NCBI GenBank assembly: GCA_035555435.1
Contig: DATMGN010000019.1
Location: 1-64,000 of the forward strand
Direction of reading: 5' to 3'
Source: 73-13 sp035555435
GTDB taxonomy: Bacteria > Actinomycetota > Actinomycetes > Actinomycetales > Microbacteriaceae
Length of the DNA: 64,000 bases
Shown: positions 7,974 to 16,548 of the stretch, in pieces
How the letters are laid out: every line of letters begins with the position of its first letter
How positions within the stretch are numbered: the first letter of the stretch is position 1
Made by a program: the position numbers and the translations under genes
The notes under the pieces: generated by a model
What the model was told of the DNA's origin: nothing
What the model saw: only the letters and a program-made list of their open reading frames with translations
The model's database searches: none

Positions 7974-8708
7974 TCAGGCCCCGAGCGTCCCGAGGTACAG
8001 CCCGATGACCTTCGGGTCGTTCAGCAGGTCGCGACCCGTGCCGGTGTAGGCGTCCTTGCCCTGATCGAGCACGTAGCCGCGGTCGCAGATCTGCAGGCAG
8101 CGCCTGGCGTTCTGCTCGACCATGATGCAGGTCACGCCGGCCTTGTTGATGTCGGAGACGCGGATGAAGGCCTCGTCCTGGCGCACGGGCGAGAGGCCGG
8201 CGCTCGGCTCGTCGAGGAGCAGCACGTGCGGGTCCATCATGAGCGCGCGGCCCATCGCGACCATCTGCCGCTCACCACCGGACAGCGAGCCGGCGCGCTG
8301 GTTCAGGCGCTTGCCGAGCTCGGCGAAGATGCTCGTCACGAACTCGAGCCGCTCGGGGTAGGCCTTCGGCCGCTGGTAGAGCCCCATCTGCAGGTTCTCG
8401 GCGATCGTCAGCGAGGGGAAGACGTTGTTGGTCTGCGGGATGAAGCCGACGCCCTTCGCGACGAGCTTGTTCGCTTTGAGCCCCGAGATGTCCTCGCCGT
8501 TGAGCTTGACGGCGCCGCCGCGGATCTTGACCTGGCCGAAGATCGCCTTGAGCAGCGTCGACTTGCCGGCGCCATTGGGGCCGATGATGCCGATCAGCTC
8601 GCCCTTGGCCGCCGTCAGGTTCGCGCCGTTGAGGATGTTGACCCCGGGCAGGTAGCCGGCGGTGAGGTCGGTCACCTCGACGACGTTCTGCGTCTCCTGC
8701 TGCGTCAC
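7974..8708 (-). CDS. livF: branched-chain amino acid-type ABC transporter ATP-binding protein LivF
   Basis: The 244-residue ATPase powers the Liv-type importer at the cytoplasmic membrane face. Walker A GPNGAGKST is at residues 43-51, signature LSGGERQ at 142-148 and Walker B LLLDEP at 163-168. The final part (CIMVEQNARRCLQICDRGYVL replaced by the same LivF-type VEQNA stretch) is diagnostic of LivF. The GTG start at 8708 overlaps the livG stop by 4 bases. The open frame continues upstream but only in livG shadow sequence. It is last in the leftward operon livH-livM-livG-livF, and its stop abuts a REP-like repeat. Confidence 0.92.
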   Translation of the reverse strand: MTQQETQNVVEVTDLTAGYLPGVNILNGANLTAAKGELIGIIGPNGAGKSTLLKAIFGQVKIRGGAVKLNGEDISGLKANKLVAKGVGFIPQTNNVFPSLTIAENLQMGLYQRPKAYPERLEFVTSIFAELGKRLNQRAGSLSGGERQMVAMGRALMMDPHVLLLDEPSAGLSPVRQDEAFIRVSDINKAGVTCIMVEQNARRCLQICDRGYVLDQGKDAYTGTGRDLLNDPKVIGLYLGTLGA

Positions 8709-9652
8709 TCGCCCACCCCCTCGGCGTCCTCGATCTGCTCGAGCAGTTCCTGCTCGGCTGCGGTGTGCTCGCCCTTGACCCGCCCGGTCACGACGCCGAG
8801 GTCGACGTCCTGGTGCGCGCCGAGGTACGCGTCGATGACGGCCTGCTCCTTCATGACCGTGTCGGGCGGGCCCTCGGCGACGACGCGTCCCTCCGCCATG
8901 ACGATGACCCAGTCGGCGATGTGGCGCACCATATGCATGTCGTGCTCGACGAAGAGCACGGTCATCCCCTGGTCCTTGAGGTCGAGGATGTGCTCGAGGA
9001 GCGACTCCGTGAGCGCCGGGTTGACACCGGCCATCGGCTCGTCGAGCATGACGAGCTCGGGGTCGCCCATGAGCGCGCGCGCCATCTCGAGCAGCTTGCG
9101 CTGCCCGCCGGAGAGGCTCGCGGCGAAATCGGCCGACTTCGCGTCGAGCTTGAAGCGCACGAGGAGATCGCGCGCCTTCGCCTCGGTCTCCCCGTCCTGC
9201 TTGCGCCACAGGAACGGCAGGAAGCTCGACCAGAATCGCTCGCCGCGCTGGTGCGTCGCCCCGAGCTTCATGTTGTCGAGCACCGTGAGCAGGCCGAGCG
9301 CCTTCGTCAGCTGGAACGTGCGGACGAGGCCCATGCGCGCGACGCGGAACGCGGGCACCCCATTGAGCGAGCGCCCGTTGAACGACCACTCGCCCTCGTT
9401 CGGCTTGTCGAAGCCGGTCAGCAGGTTGAAGAACGTCGTCTTGCCGGCGCCGTTCGGGCCGATGAGCGCGGTGATCGCGTGCCGGGGGATCTCGACGTGG
9501 TCGACGTCGACCGCCGTGAGGCCGCCGAACTGCCGCTTGACGCCGTCCGCGACGAGGATCGGGTCGACCTTCGCGACGCCCGGTCGCACGTCGCCGATGT
9601 GCAGGCCCGTGGACTTCGCGCGGCCGACCGCGGCCGTCGGTTCACTTGACAA
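8705..9652 (-). CDS. livG: branched-chain amino acid-type ABC transporter ATP-binding protein LivG
   Basis: The 315-residue ATPase has Walker A GPNGAGKTT at residues 65-73, signature LSGGQRK at 180-186 and Walker B VMLDEP at 201-206. The LivG-specific NPALTE and LFVEHDMHMV stretches follow. It carries about 30 residues before the first strand and a C-terminal tail of roughly 40 residues rich in acidic residues, both longer than usual. The assigned start is a TTG overlapping the livM stop by 11 bases; a GTG 21 codons in is the alternative. It pairs with LivF in the heterodimeric ATPase. Confidence 0.9.
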   Translation of the reverse strand: MSSEPTAAVGRAKSTGLHIGDVRPGVAKVDPILVADGVKRQFGGLTAVDVDHVEIPRHAITALIGPNGAGKTTFFNLLTGFDKPNEGEWSFNGRSLNGVPAFRVARMGLVRTFQLTKALGLLTVLDNMKLGATHQRGERFWSSFLPFLWRKQDGETEAKARDLLVRFKLDAKSADFAASLSGGQRKLLEMARALMGDPELVMLDEPMAGVNPALTESLLEHILDLKDQGMTVLFVEHDMHMVRHIADWVIVMAEGRVVAEGPPDTVMKEQAVIDAYLGAHQDVDLGVVTGRVKGEHTAAEQELLEQIEDAEGVGE

Positions 9653-10628
9653 AGGTCAGCTCCTTCCGATTCCCGAGGATGCCCTGCGGCCGGAAGATGA
9701 CGAGGAGCATGAGCGCGAGGCCGATGAGGACGAAGACGAGCATCTGCGACTGCTCACCGGACAGGAACGGCAGCACGCCGATGTTCACGAGCGCCGGGAG
9801 GATGTTGGACAGGAAGGCGCGGACGACCCAGAAGAGCACGGCGCCGAGCACGGGGCCGAAGATCGTGGCGGCACCGCCGAGCAGCAGCGCGGTCCAGATG
9901 TAGAAGGTCTGGGAGGTCACGTAGACGTTCGGGTTGACGTTCGTGCCCATCGCGGTGACGATCCCGCCGAGTGCGATGATGACGCCGCCGACGACGAGCG
10001 CCTGCATCTTGAAGGAGAAGACGTTCTTGCCGAGCGCACGCACCGCGTCCTCGTCCTCGCGGATGCCCTTGATGACCCGGCCCCAGGGGCTGCGCATGAG
10101 CGCCCAGACGAAGAGCAGCACGACGATGACGACGGCGACTCCGATGATGATGACCCACCACTGGTCGCGCGAGTAGGTCCAGGGGCCGAAGCCGACGTTG
10201 CCGCTGAAGTTCGGCAGCGGGTTGGACGCCCGGAAGTCGGTGTGGAAGCCGGAGAGGCCGTCGGCGGAACCGGTGACGGTGCGGAATGCGGTCGTCAGGA
10301 AGAGCAGTCGGACGACTTCCGCGGCGGCGATCGTCACGACCGCGAGATAGTCGCCGCGCAACCGGAGCGTCGGGATGCCCAGGATGAGCGCGAAGACGAC
10401 GGCCGCCGCGATGCCGATGAGCGCCGCGACCCACCAGGGCAGTCCGAAGGTGAGGATCGAGATCGCGAAGCCGTAGGCGCCGACCGCCATGAAGCCCGCG
10501 ACGCCCATGTTGAGCAGGCCGGTGAAGCCGAAGTGGACGGCGAGGCCGATCGCCGCGAGGACGAAGCCGATCGTCGTGGGGCTGAGGATCTGCGCGGCAG
10601 TGTTCGACAGGATCTGCAGGATGTCCAT
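9642..10628 (-). CDS. livM: branched-chain amino acid-type ABC transporter permease LivM
   Basis: The 328-residue permease has about 8-9 predicted helices. It carries the LivM pattern: GFTGLLNMGVAGFMAVGAYG near residues 35-55, the cytoplasmic ATPase-contact loop IKGIREDEDAVRALGKN, and a C-terminal RPQGILGNRKE. It forms the transmembrane pore with LivH. It starts with an ATG four bases after the livH stop, so the genes are co-transcribed. Confidence 0.92.
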   Translation of the reverse strand: MDILQILSNTAAQILSPTTIGFVLAAIGLAVHFGFTGLLNMGVAGFMAVGAYGFAISILTFGLPWWVAALIGIAAAVVFALILGIPTLRLRGDYLAVVTIAAAEVVRLLFLTTAFRTVTGSADGLSGFHTDFRASNPLPNFSGNVGFGPWTYSRDQWWVIIIGVAVVIVVLLFVWALMRSPWGRVIKGIREDEDAVRALGKNVFSFKMQALVVGGVIIALGGIVTAMGTNVNPNVYVTSQTFYIWTALLLGGAATIFGPVLGAVLFWVVRAFLSNILPALVNIGVLPFLSGEQSQMLVFVLIGLALMLLVIFRPQGILGNRKELTFVK

Positions 10629-10632
10629 CGCG

Positions 10633-11964
10633 CTACCCGATTCGCTCTCTGCGGCCGAGGATGCCCTGCGGCCGGAACAGCAGGATCAGGATGAGGATGA
10701 CGAGCGCCGCGACGTACTTGAGGTCGGCGGGGATCCAGAGGCTCGAGACCTCGACGAGGACGCCGACGATGAGTGAGCCGACGAGCGCGCCGTAGGCCGT
10801 GCCGAGTCCGCCGAGGATGACCGCGGCGAACATGAGCAGCAGAATGCCCGAGCCCATGTCCCACTTGATGCCGGGGCGGAAATAGGCCCACAGGACGCCG
10901 CCGAGGCCCGCGAGCGCGCCCGCCAGGATCCACACGAAGCGCACGACCCGGTCGACGTCGATCCCGCTCGCGGCCGCGAGCGAGGCGTTGTCGGAGACCG
11001 CGCGCGTCGCCTTGCCGATCCGGCTGCGCTGCAACCAGATGGCGAACGCGATGATGACGACGACCGAGGTCGCCATGCTGATGATGTCGACGATGGTGAG
11101 CCGGACGGTGCCGAAGAGGTTGAGCGATTCTGGCACCGAGCCGGGGAGCTGGATCGTGCCGCCGCCGATGAACATCTGGAAGACGTAGCGCAGCACGAGC
11201 GAGAGGCCGATCGAGACGATCATGAGCTGCACGAGCCCGAGACCCTTGCGCCGTAGTGGTCGCCACAGGCCGGTGTCGAGGAGATAGCCGAACGCGGCGG
11301 AGGCGGCGACGGCGATCGGGATGGCGACCCAGAGCGGCCATGGGATGACGACCGCGAAGAGGTACGCCATGAGCGCGCCGAAGGTGACCATCTCGGCGTG
11401 CGCGAAGTTCGAGATGCCGGTCGTGCCGTAGACGAGCGAGAGGCCGATCGAGGCGAGCGCGAGCATGAGGCCGAAGTTGAGGCCGTTGATGAGGCGCTCG
11501 ACGAGCTGGTCGAAGAAGCTCGTCGTATGGCGTTCTCCTGCGCCGATGAAGAAGTTGACGGAGACCCGCCCGCCCGGGCCGACGGTGACCTCCTTGACGT
11601 TCGGCGTCTCGTCGGCGCCGGTTTCGTCGACGACGGCGATGCCCTCGGGCAGGGTCGACTCATCGAGCGCGACGACGTAGTCGGCGTTCTTCTCGGGGAC
11701 GGCGACCGACCACTTGCCGTCGGCGTCGGTCTCGACCGTCTGCGCGCCGCCGGGGCCGTCGACGGTGATCACGATGTCGGGGAGCGGCTCGCCGTCGAGT
11801 CGCACGTTGCCGCTCACCCGGTAGGGGTCGCCTTCTGCGGCGTGCGCGGGCGGCGCCGCCGAGAGGGTGGCCCAGAGCGCGAAGAGCACGCCCGCGATCG
11901 CGATGAGTGCCGTGCCGAGCCGTCGTCGCCGCGCGAGCGCGAACGTCGAGTGCTGGTTGAGCAT
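10633..11964 (-). CDS. livH: LivH-type permease with fused N-terminal signal peptide and carboxypeptidase-regulatory-like domain
   Basis: At 443 residues it is about 150 longer than a usual LivH. Residues 1-42 look like a signal peptide with arginines then a hydrophobic helix and an AHA-type site. Residues about 45-140 form an extracytoplasmic beta domain (YRVSGNVRLDGEPLPDIVIT, GGAQTVETDADGKWSVAVP) of the carboxypeptidase-regulatory-like type. Residues from about 155 are a normal LivH (GLMLALASIGLSLVYGTTG, SNFAHAEMVTFGA, ending RPQGILGRRERIG). It is first in the leftward operon and divergent from guaB. The added domain may contact the binding protein or cell wall; that is inference. Confidence 0.88.
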   Translation of the reverse strand: MLNQHSTFALARRRRLGTALIAIAGVLFALWATLSAAPPAHAAEGDPYRVSGNVRLDGEPLPDIVITVDGPGGAQTVETDADGKWSVAVPEKNADYVVALDESTLPEGIAVVDETGADETPNVKEVTVGPGGRVSVNFFIGAGERHTTSFFDQLVERLINGLNFGLMLALASIGLSLVYGTTGISNFAHAEMVTFGALMAYLFAVVIPWPLWVAIPIAVAASAAFGYLLDTGLWRPLRRKGLGLVQLMIVSIGLSLVLRYVFQMFIGGGTIQLPGSVPESLNLFGTVRLTIVDIISMATSVVVIIAFAIWLQRSRIGKATRAVSDNASLAAASGIDVDRVVRFVWILAGALAGLGGVLWAYFRPGIKWDMGSGILLLMFAAVILGGLGTAYGALVGSLIVGVLVEVSSLWIPADLKYVAALVILILILLFRPQGILGRRERIG

Positions 11965-12065
11965 GCGTTGTACCGTATCCGCCGTTTGTTGCCTCGGTGT
12001 TACCGTCTCGTCCGCGGTCCTCTTCGACCGGAATGTCGGGTAGCCCTAGGACGTTAGCATTGAGC

Positions 12066-13571
12066 ATGGCTGATCACGACCCCTTCGGCTTCGTCGGACT
12101 GACGTATGACGACGTCATGCTGCTCCCCGGTCACACGGATGTGATTCCGTCGGAAGCGGACACGGCGTCGCGGCTCACGCGACGCATCAGCCTCAGCACC
12201 CCGCTGCTGTCCGCAGCGATGGACACCGTGACCGAGTCGCGGATGGCGATCGCGATGGCGCGCCAGGGCGGGATCGGCGTGCTGCACCGCAACCTGTCGA
12301 TCGAGGACCAGGCGGCGCACGTCGACAAGGTCAAGCGCAGCGAGTCGGGCATGATCTCCAACCCCGTGACGACGACACCCGACGCGACCGTCGCCGAAGT
12401 CGACCGGATCTGCGGCCAGTTCAAGGTCTCCGGCCTGCCCGTCGTCGAGGGCGACGGCCGGCTCGTCGGCATCATCACCAACCGCGACATGCGTTTCGTC
12501 TCCCCGTTCGAGAAGGACACGACGCTGGTCCGCGACGTCATGACGAAGGCGCCGCTCATCACCGCGCCCGTCGGCGTCGACGCGAACGCCGCGATGGCCC
12601 TGCTCGCGCAGCACCGGGTGGAGAAGCTCCCGCTCGTCGACGAGGACGGCCGGCTCGGCGGCCTCATCACCGTGAAGGACTTCGAGAAGAGCGAGAAGTA
12701 TCCCAACGCGACGAAGGACGCGGAGGGCCGGCTGCGGGTCGCCGCGGCGATCGGCTTCTTCGGTGACGCTTGGGACCGCGCAGAGGCGCTGCGCGACGCC
12801 GGGGTCGACGTCATCATCGTGGACACCGCGAACGGCGACTCGCGAGGCGTGCTCGACATCGTCTCCCGGCTGAAGTCGGACGCGTCGTTCGCCGGCGTCG
12901 ACATCATCGGCGGCAACGTGGCGACCCGTGAGGGTGCCGCGAACCTCGTCTCGGCGGGTGTCGACGCGGTCAAGGTCGGGGTCGGTCCCGGCTCGATCTG
13001 CACGACGCGCGTCGTCGCCGGTGTCGGCGTCCCGCAGGTCACCGCCGTCTACGAGGCGTTCCTTGCGGCGCGAGAGCAAGACGTGCCCGTGATCGCCGAC
13101 GGCGGCCTCCAGTATTCGGGCGATATCGCGAAGGCGCTCGTCGCGGGCGCCGAGTCCGTCATGCTCGGCTCGCTGCTCGCCGGCACCGATGAGGCCCCCG
13201 GTGACCTCATCTATGTCAACGGCAAGCAGTTCAAGCAATACCGCGGCATGGGTTCGCTCGGGGCGCTGCAGACCCGTGGCAAGAAGACGTCCTACTCGCG
13301 CGACCGCTACTTCCAGGCGGACGTCCCGAGCGACGAGCAGCTCATCGCCGAGGGGATCGAGGGCAAGGTCCCGTATCGCGGTCCCGTCGGCTCGGTCGTG
13401 TACCAGCTCGTCGGGGGCCTGCGGCAGTCGATGTTCTACACGGGCGCCCGGACCATCGGCGACCTGCGCGCGAAGGGCAAGTTCGTGCGCATCACGGCGG
13501 CGGGACTCAAGGAGTCCCACCCGCATGACATCCAGATGGTCGTCGAGGCGCCGAACTACAACGGTCGCTGA
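12066..13571 (+). CDS. guaB: inosine-5'-monophosphate dehydrogenase
   Basis: The 501-residue enzyme oxidises IMP to XMP with NAD+, the committed step to GMP. A TIM barrel surrounds two CBS domains (residues about 95-210, with MTKAPLITAP and VEKLPLVDEDGRLGGLIT). The catalytic loop GPGSICTTR carries Cys312, and the flap GMGSLGALQ is present. I chose the ATG at 12066; an in-frame TTG two codons upstream and a longer frame from 11997 lack support. It is divergent from livH, sharing a 101-base promoter gap. guaB3 and guaA lie further along, so the guanine branch is clustered. Confidence 0.95.
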   Translation: MADHDPFGFVGLTYDDVMLLPGHTDVIPSEADTASRLTRRISLSTPLLSAAMDTVTESRMAIAMARQGGIGVLHRNLSIEDQAAHVDKVKRSESGMISNPVTTTPDATVAEVDRICGQFKVSGLPVVEGDGRLVGIITNRDMRFVSPFEKDTTLVRDVMTKAPLITAPVGVDANAAMALLAQHRVEKLPLVDEDGRLGGLITVKDFEKSEKYPNATKDAEGRLRVAAAIGFFGDAWDRAEALRDAGVDVIIVDTANGDSRGVLDIVSRLKSDASFAGVDIIGGNVATREGAANLVSAGVDAVKVGVGPGSICTTRVVAGVGVPQVTAVYEAFLAAREQDVPVIADGGLQYSGDIAKALVAGAESVMLGSLLAGTDEAPGDLIYVNGKQFKQYRGMGSLGALQTRGKKTSYSRDRYFQADVPSDEQLIAEGIEGKVPYRGPVGSVVYQLVGGLRQSMFYTGARTIGDLRAKGKFVRITAAGLKESHPHDIQMVVEAPNYNGR

Positions 13572-13586
13572 CGACCGAGACCCCGC

Positions 13587-14543
13587 TCAGCGCGGCCAGA
13601 CCCGGCCCTGCGCCGGGTCGTCGGCGATGGGGTCGCCGAACCAGAAGAACCACAGCCGCCAGAAGTTGTAGTTGCCGTAGGTGTCGCATCCGTCGCCCCC
13701 CCCGCCTGCAACGACGTCAGGGTTCGGCTGGTACGGCGTGTAGTCGTAGAGCGCCGCGGTCGCGGCATTGCGGATCATGACGACGCTCGCCTCGCAGCCC
13801 GGGGCGTACAGGATCGCGTTCTCCTGATAGGGCTGGTAGTTGAAGAGCTCGGGACGCTGCACGTACATCTGGTACGTGCGGGCCGCGTGGTAGACCTGCC
13901 CGACGAAGTTGCCGTAAGCCTCGACGCAGGGTGCGGAGTCGTAGCAGGCGTAGCCCATCGCGGCGCGGAACTGCGACTCCCACGGCCAGCGGTCCGTCAC
14001 GAGCCCCTGCTCCTTCTCGAGCGTCACGAGCAGTGTCTTGGGACTGATGCCGCAGGCCTGGGCGATGATCCAGATCACCTCGGCCGACGTCGCCCTCGTC
14101 GCCGGCGGCACTGGTTCGCAGTAGCGCCACCCGCCTTCCCCGAGCACGTCGAGTGCCGGCACGTCCCAGACGCGGTCCTTGAGGCACAGGTACGGCCAGC
14201 CGGAGTCGGCGTCGCGCCCCGTCTGCTCGTGCCAGTGCGCGCAGACGGGCACCTGCTCGTCGAGGAACCGCTCGATCTCCTCGACCGTCATCGAGTCGGC
14301 GTCGAAGAAGTTCGCGTCGCTCACGATGAGCCCCGGATCCCACCACTCGGCCGGCAGCGGCGGCAGGTCGGTGACGCGCTCGACCCCGCCGTGGTGGTCG
14401 GCCGCGTCACCCGGCTCGATGACACCGGGTCCGCCGGCCGGACCGGGGATCCCGGCGCTGCCACTGGGCGCGACGGGCCCGCTGCAGGCCGCGAGGGCGG
14501 CGGCGACGCCGATCGCGAGCAGGCCGCCGAGGAGTCCGCGCAT
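13587..14543 (-). CDS. secreted lipoprotein of unknown function, lysozyme-like middle region
   Basis: The 318-residue protein has a signal peptide and lipobox (ALAAC, Cys20), then a Gly/Pro-rich linker. The mature part includes FFDADSMTVEEIERFLDEQ, a cysteine-bearing VCAHW region, TSAEVIWIIAQACGISPKTL with LVTLEKEQGLVTD, and a C-terminal Trp/Phe-rich YNFWRLWFFWFGDP. The EKEQGL stretch resembles the catalytic-glutamate region of lysozyme/transglycosylase-like actinobacterial secreted proteins, so a cell-wall role is possible but unproven. Several cysteines could form disulfides. It converges on guaB with 15 bases between stops. Confidence 0.7.
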   Translation of the reverse strand: MRGLLGGLLAIGVAAALAACSGPVAPSGSAGIPGPAGGPGVIEPGDAADHHGGVERVTDLPPLPAEWWDPGLIVSDANFFDADSMTVEEIERFLDEQVPVCAHWHEQTGRDADSGWPYLCLKDRVWDVPALDVLGEGGWRYCEPVPPATRATSAEVIWIIAQACGISPKTLLVTLEKEQGLVTDRWPWESQFRAAMGYACYDSAPCVEAYGNFVGQVYHAARTYQMYVQRPELFNYQPYQENAILYAPGCEASVVMIRNAATAALYDYTPYQPNPDVVAGGGGDGCDTYGNYNFWRLWFFWFGDPIADDPAQGRVWPR

Positions 14544-14652
14544 CGGGCCAGGATAGGCGGCGCACCGGGGACGATCCTCCGAGCGTGCCCCCCGGATGCG
14601 GGACAGCTTCGCCCCGATCGCGGCGGGAGCGCACGCCTAGGCTTGAGCGATC

Positions 14653-15495
14653 ATGGCTCACCTCCGGCACGACGTGCTCGTCACGGCGGAGGATCTCGCC
14701 GCGGAGCTCGCGTCGGACCGTCCGCCAGTCGTCCTCGACGTCCGCTGGCGGCTGGAGCGGCCAGACGGATGGGACGAGTACGTCGCCGGACACGTCTCCC
14801 GCGCCGTCTACGTCCGGCTCGACTCGGAGCTCGCCGACCCCTGGCACCCGCCGACCCGCGGTCGCCACCCGGTCCCGGCACGCGAGGACCTGGAGAACGC
14901 GGCGCGGGGCTGGGGCGTCGACCAGGATTCCCGGGTGGTCGTCTACGACGACAACGGCGGGCTCGCGGCCGCGCGCGCGTGGTGGCTGCTGCGCTACGCC
15001 GGCTTCGCCGAGGTACGGCTGCTCGACGGCGGCCTCCGGGCGTGGCGGGAGGCCGGGCTGCCGCTCGAGTCCGGGGTGTTCGCGCCCGAGCGCGGCCGGG
15101 TCAAGCTCCGCTATGGCGCGCTCCCGATCATCACGATCGACGAGGTCGAGGGGTTCACGAGCTACGGGACGCTCCTCGACGCCCGCGCGGGGGAGCGCTT
15201 CCGGGGCGAGGTGGAGCCGATCGACCCCGTCGCCGGCCACATCCCCGGTGCCGTGAGCGCGCCGACGACCGAGAACCTCGACGACTCGGGGCGGTTCCGG
15301 ACCGACGCCGAGCTCCGCGCGCGGTTCGAGGGACTCGGCGTGCAGCCATCGGTCGCGGTCTACTGCGGGTCCGGCGTCACCGCGGCGCACCAGGCGCTCG
15401 CCCTCACGCTCGCGGGATATCAGCCGGTGCTCTACCCCGGCTCGTGGTCCGAGTGGTCGAACCACTCGGATCGGCCGGTCGAGCTCGGCGACTAA
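14653..15495 (+). CDS. thiosulfate/3-mercaptopyruvate sulfurtransferase (tandem rhodanese)
   Basis: This 280-residue protein has two rhodanese domains. The N-terminal one has DVRWRLE and GHVSRAVYV without a cysteine loop. The C-terminal one carries LDARAGERFRGE, the GHIPGAVSAPT motif and the active-site loop CGSGVTA with Cys238. The CGSGVTA form is typical of SseA-like mercaptopyruvate/thiosulfate sulfurtransferases. It lies 9 bases before cysK on the same strand, so a sulfur-assimilation link is likely. Confidence 0.9.
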   Translation: MAHLRHDVLVTAEDLAAELASDRPPVVLDVRWRLERPDGWDEYVAGHVSRAVYVRLDSELADPWHPPTRGRHPVPAREDLENAARGWGVDQDSRVVVYDDNGGLAAARAWWLLRYAGFAEVRLLDGGLRAWREAGLPLESGVFAPERGRVKLRYGALPIITIDEVEGFTSYGTLLDARAGERFRGEVEPIDPVAGHIPGAVSAPTTENLDDSGRFRTDAELRARFEGLGVQPSVAVYCGSGVTAAHQALALTLAGYQPVLYPGSWSEWSNHSDRPVELGD

Positions 15496-15504
15496 AGTGG
15501 CGCC

Positions 15505-16440
15505 GTGGCCATTCACGAAGACATCACGACCGCGTTCGGCGGCACCCCGCTCGTCCGGCTCAATCGCGTCAACGACGGGGGCGCGACCGTCCTCGCCAAG
15601 CTCGAGTTCTACAACCCGGGCTCGAGCGTCAAGGACCGGCTCGGGATCGCGCTCATCAACGCCGCCGAGGCCTCCGGGCAGCTGAAGCCGGGTGGCACGA
15701 TCGTCGAGTCGACCTCGGGCAACACGGGCATTGCGCTCGCGCTCGTCGGTGCGGCCCGCGGCTACAAGGTCGTGCTCACCATGCCGGCATCGATGTCGAA
15801 GGAGCGGCGTGCGCTGCTCAAGGCGCTCGGCGCCGAGCTCGTGCTGACCGACCCGTACAAGGGGATGACGGAGGCGCTCGCGGTCGCCCAGCAGATCGCC
15901 GAGGAGCGCGGCGGGCTGCTCGCGCGCCAGTTCGAGAACGAGGCGAACCCGGCGATCCACGAGGCGACGACGGGCCCCGAGATCTGGAACGACACCGAGG
16001 GCGGCGTCGACGTCTTCGTCGCCGGGGTCGGCACCGGCGGCACCGTGACGGGCGTGGGCCGGTACCTGAAGCGGCAGAAGCCCGGCGTCAAGGTCGTCGC
16101 GGTGCAGCCGAAGGACTCGCCGATGCTGACCGAGGGTCGCGCGGGCGGCCACCGGATTCAGGGCATCGGCCCGAACTTCGTCCCCCCGATCCTCGACCGC
16201 AGCGTCATCGACGAGGTCATAGACGTCGAGTTCGACGACGCGATCAAGCTCGCGCGGGCGCTCGCGACGCAGGAGGGCATCCTCGCGGGCATCAGCGCGG
16301 GCGCGGCGGTCTGGTCGGCGATCGAGCTGTCGAAGCGTCCCGAGCACGCGGGCCAGACGATCGTCGTCGTCGTCCCCGACTCCGGCGAGCGCTATCTCAC
16401 GACGACGATCTACGAGGACCCCGAGCCCACGTCCGACTGA
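15505..16440 (+). CDS. cysK: cysteine synthase A (O-acetylserine sulfhydrylase)
   Basis: The 311-residue PLP enzyme makes cysteine from O-acetylserine and sulfide. The PLP lysine is Lys43 in NPGSSVKDR, the substrate loop is STSGNTG and the phosphate-binding loop is GTGGTVTGVGRYLK. The QPKDSPMLTEG and PNFVPPILD stretches are typical of the OASS-A group, so cystathionine beta-synthase is less likely given the length and missing regulatory domain. It uses a GTG start. It is probably co-transcribed with the upstream sulfurtransferase. A REP-like repeat separates its stop from the convergent PatB-like gene. Confidence 0.93.
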   Translation: MAIHEDITTAFGGTPLVRLNRVNDGGATVLAKLEFYNPGSSVKDRLGIALINAAEASGQLKPGGTIVESTSGNTGIALALVGAARGYKVVLTMPASMSKERRALLKALGAELVLTDPYKGMTEALAVAQQIAEERGGLLARQFENEANPAIHEATTGPEIWNDTEGGVDVFVAGVGTGGTVTGVGRYLKRQKPGVKVVAVQPKDSPMLTEGRAGGHRIQGIGPNFVPPILDRSVIDEVIDVEFDDAIKLARALATQEGILAGISAGAAVWSAIELSKRPEHAGQTIVVVVPDSGERYLTTTIYEDPEPTSD

Positions 16441-16461
16441 GTCCGGTCGGGCGATCGCCTC

Positions 16462-16546
16462 GGTCTCGATACGCCGCCTCCGGCGGCTACTCGACCCGCG
16501 CCTTCCTCGCCCGTGGGTCGAGTGGCGCGCAGCGCGTATCGAGACC
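16462..16546. repeat. REP-like palindromic element, copy 2
   Basis: The outer arms are GGTCTCGATACGC (16462-16474) and GCGTATCGAGACC (16534-16546), with inner CTACTCGACCC and GGGTCGAGTGG arms. It sits between the convergent cysK and PatB-like genes, two bases from the latter's stop codon, the same geometry as copy 1. Confidence 0.85.
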
Positions 16547-16548
16547 CC

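Noticed and set aside
7851..10694. 947-codon open frame on the + strand across the livFGM region
   Set aside because: It is the antisense of three clear ABC transporter genes and begins inside a palindromic repeat.
13599..13619. GACCCGG...CCGGGTC hairpin as the guaB terminator
   Set aside because: It lies inside the C-terminal codons of the convergent lipoprotein gene and has no T-run; it may act as one, but I could not support it as a separate feature.
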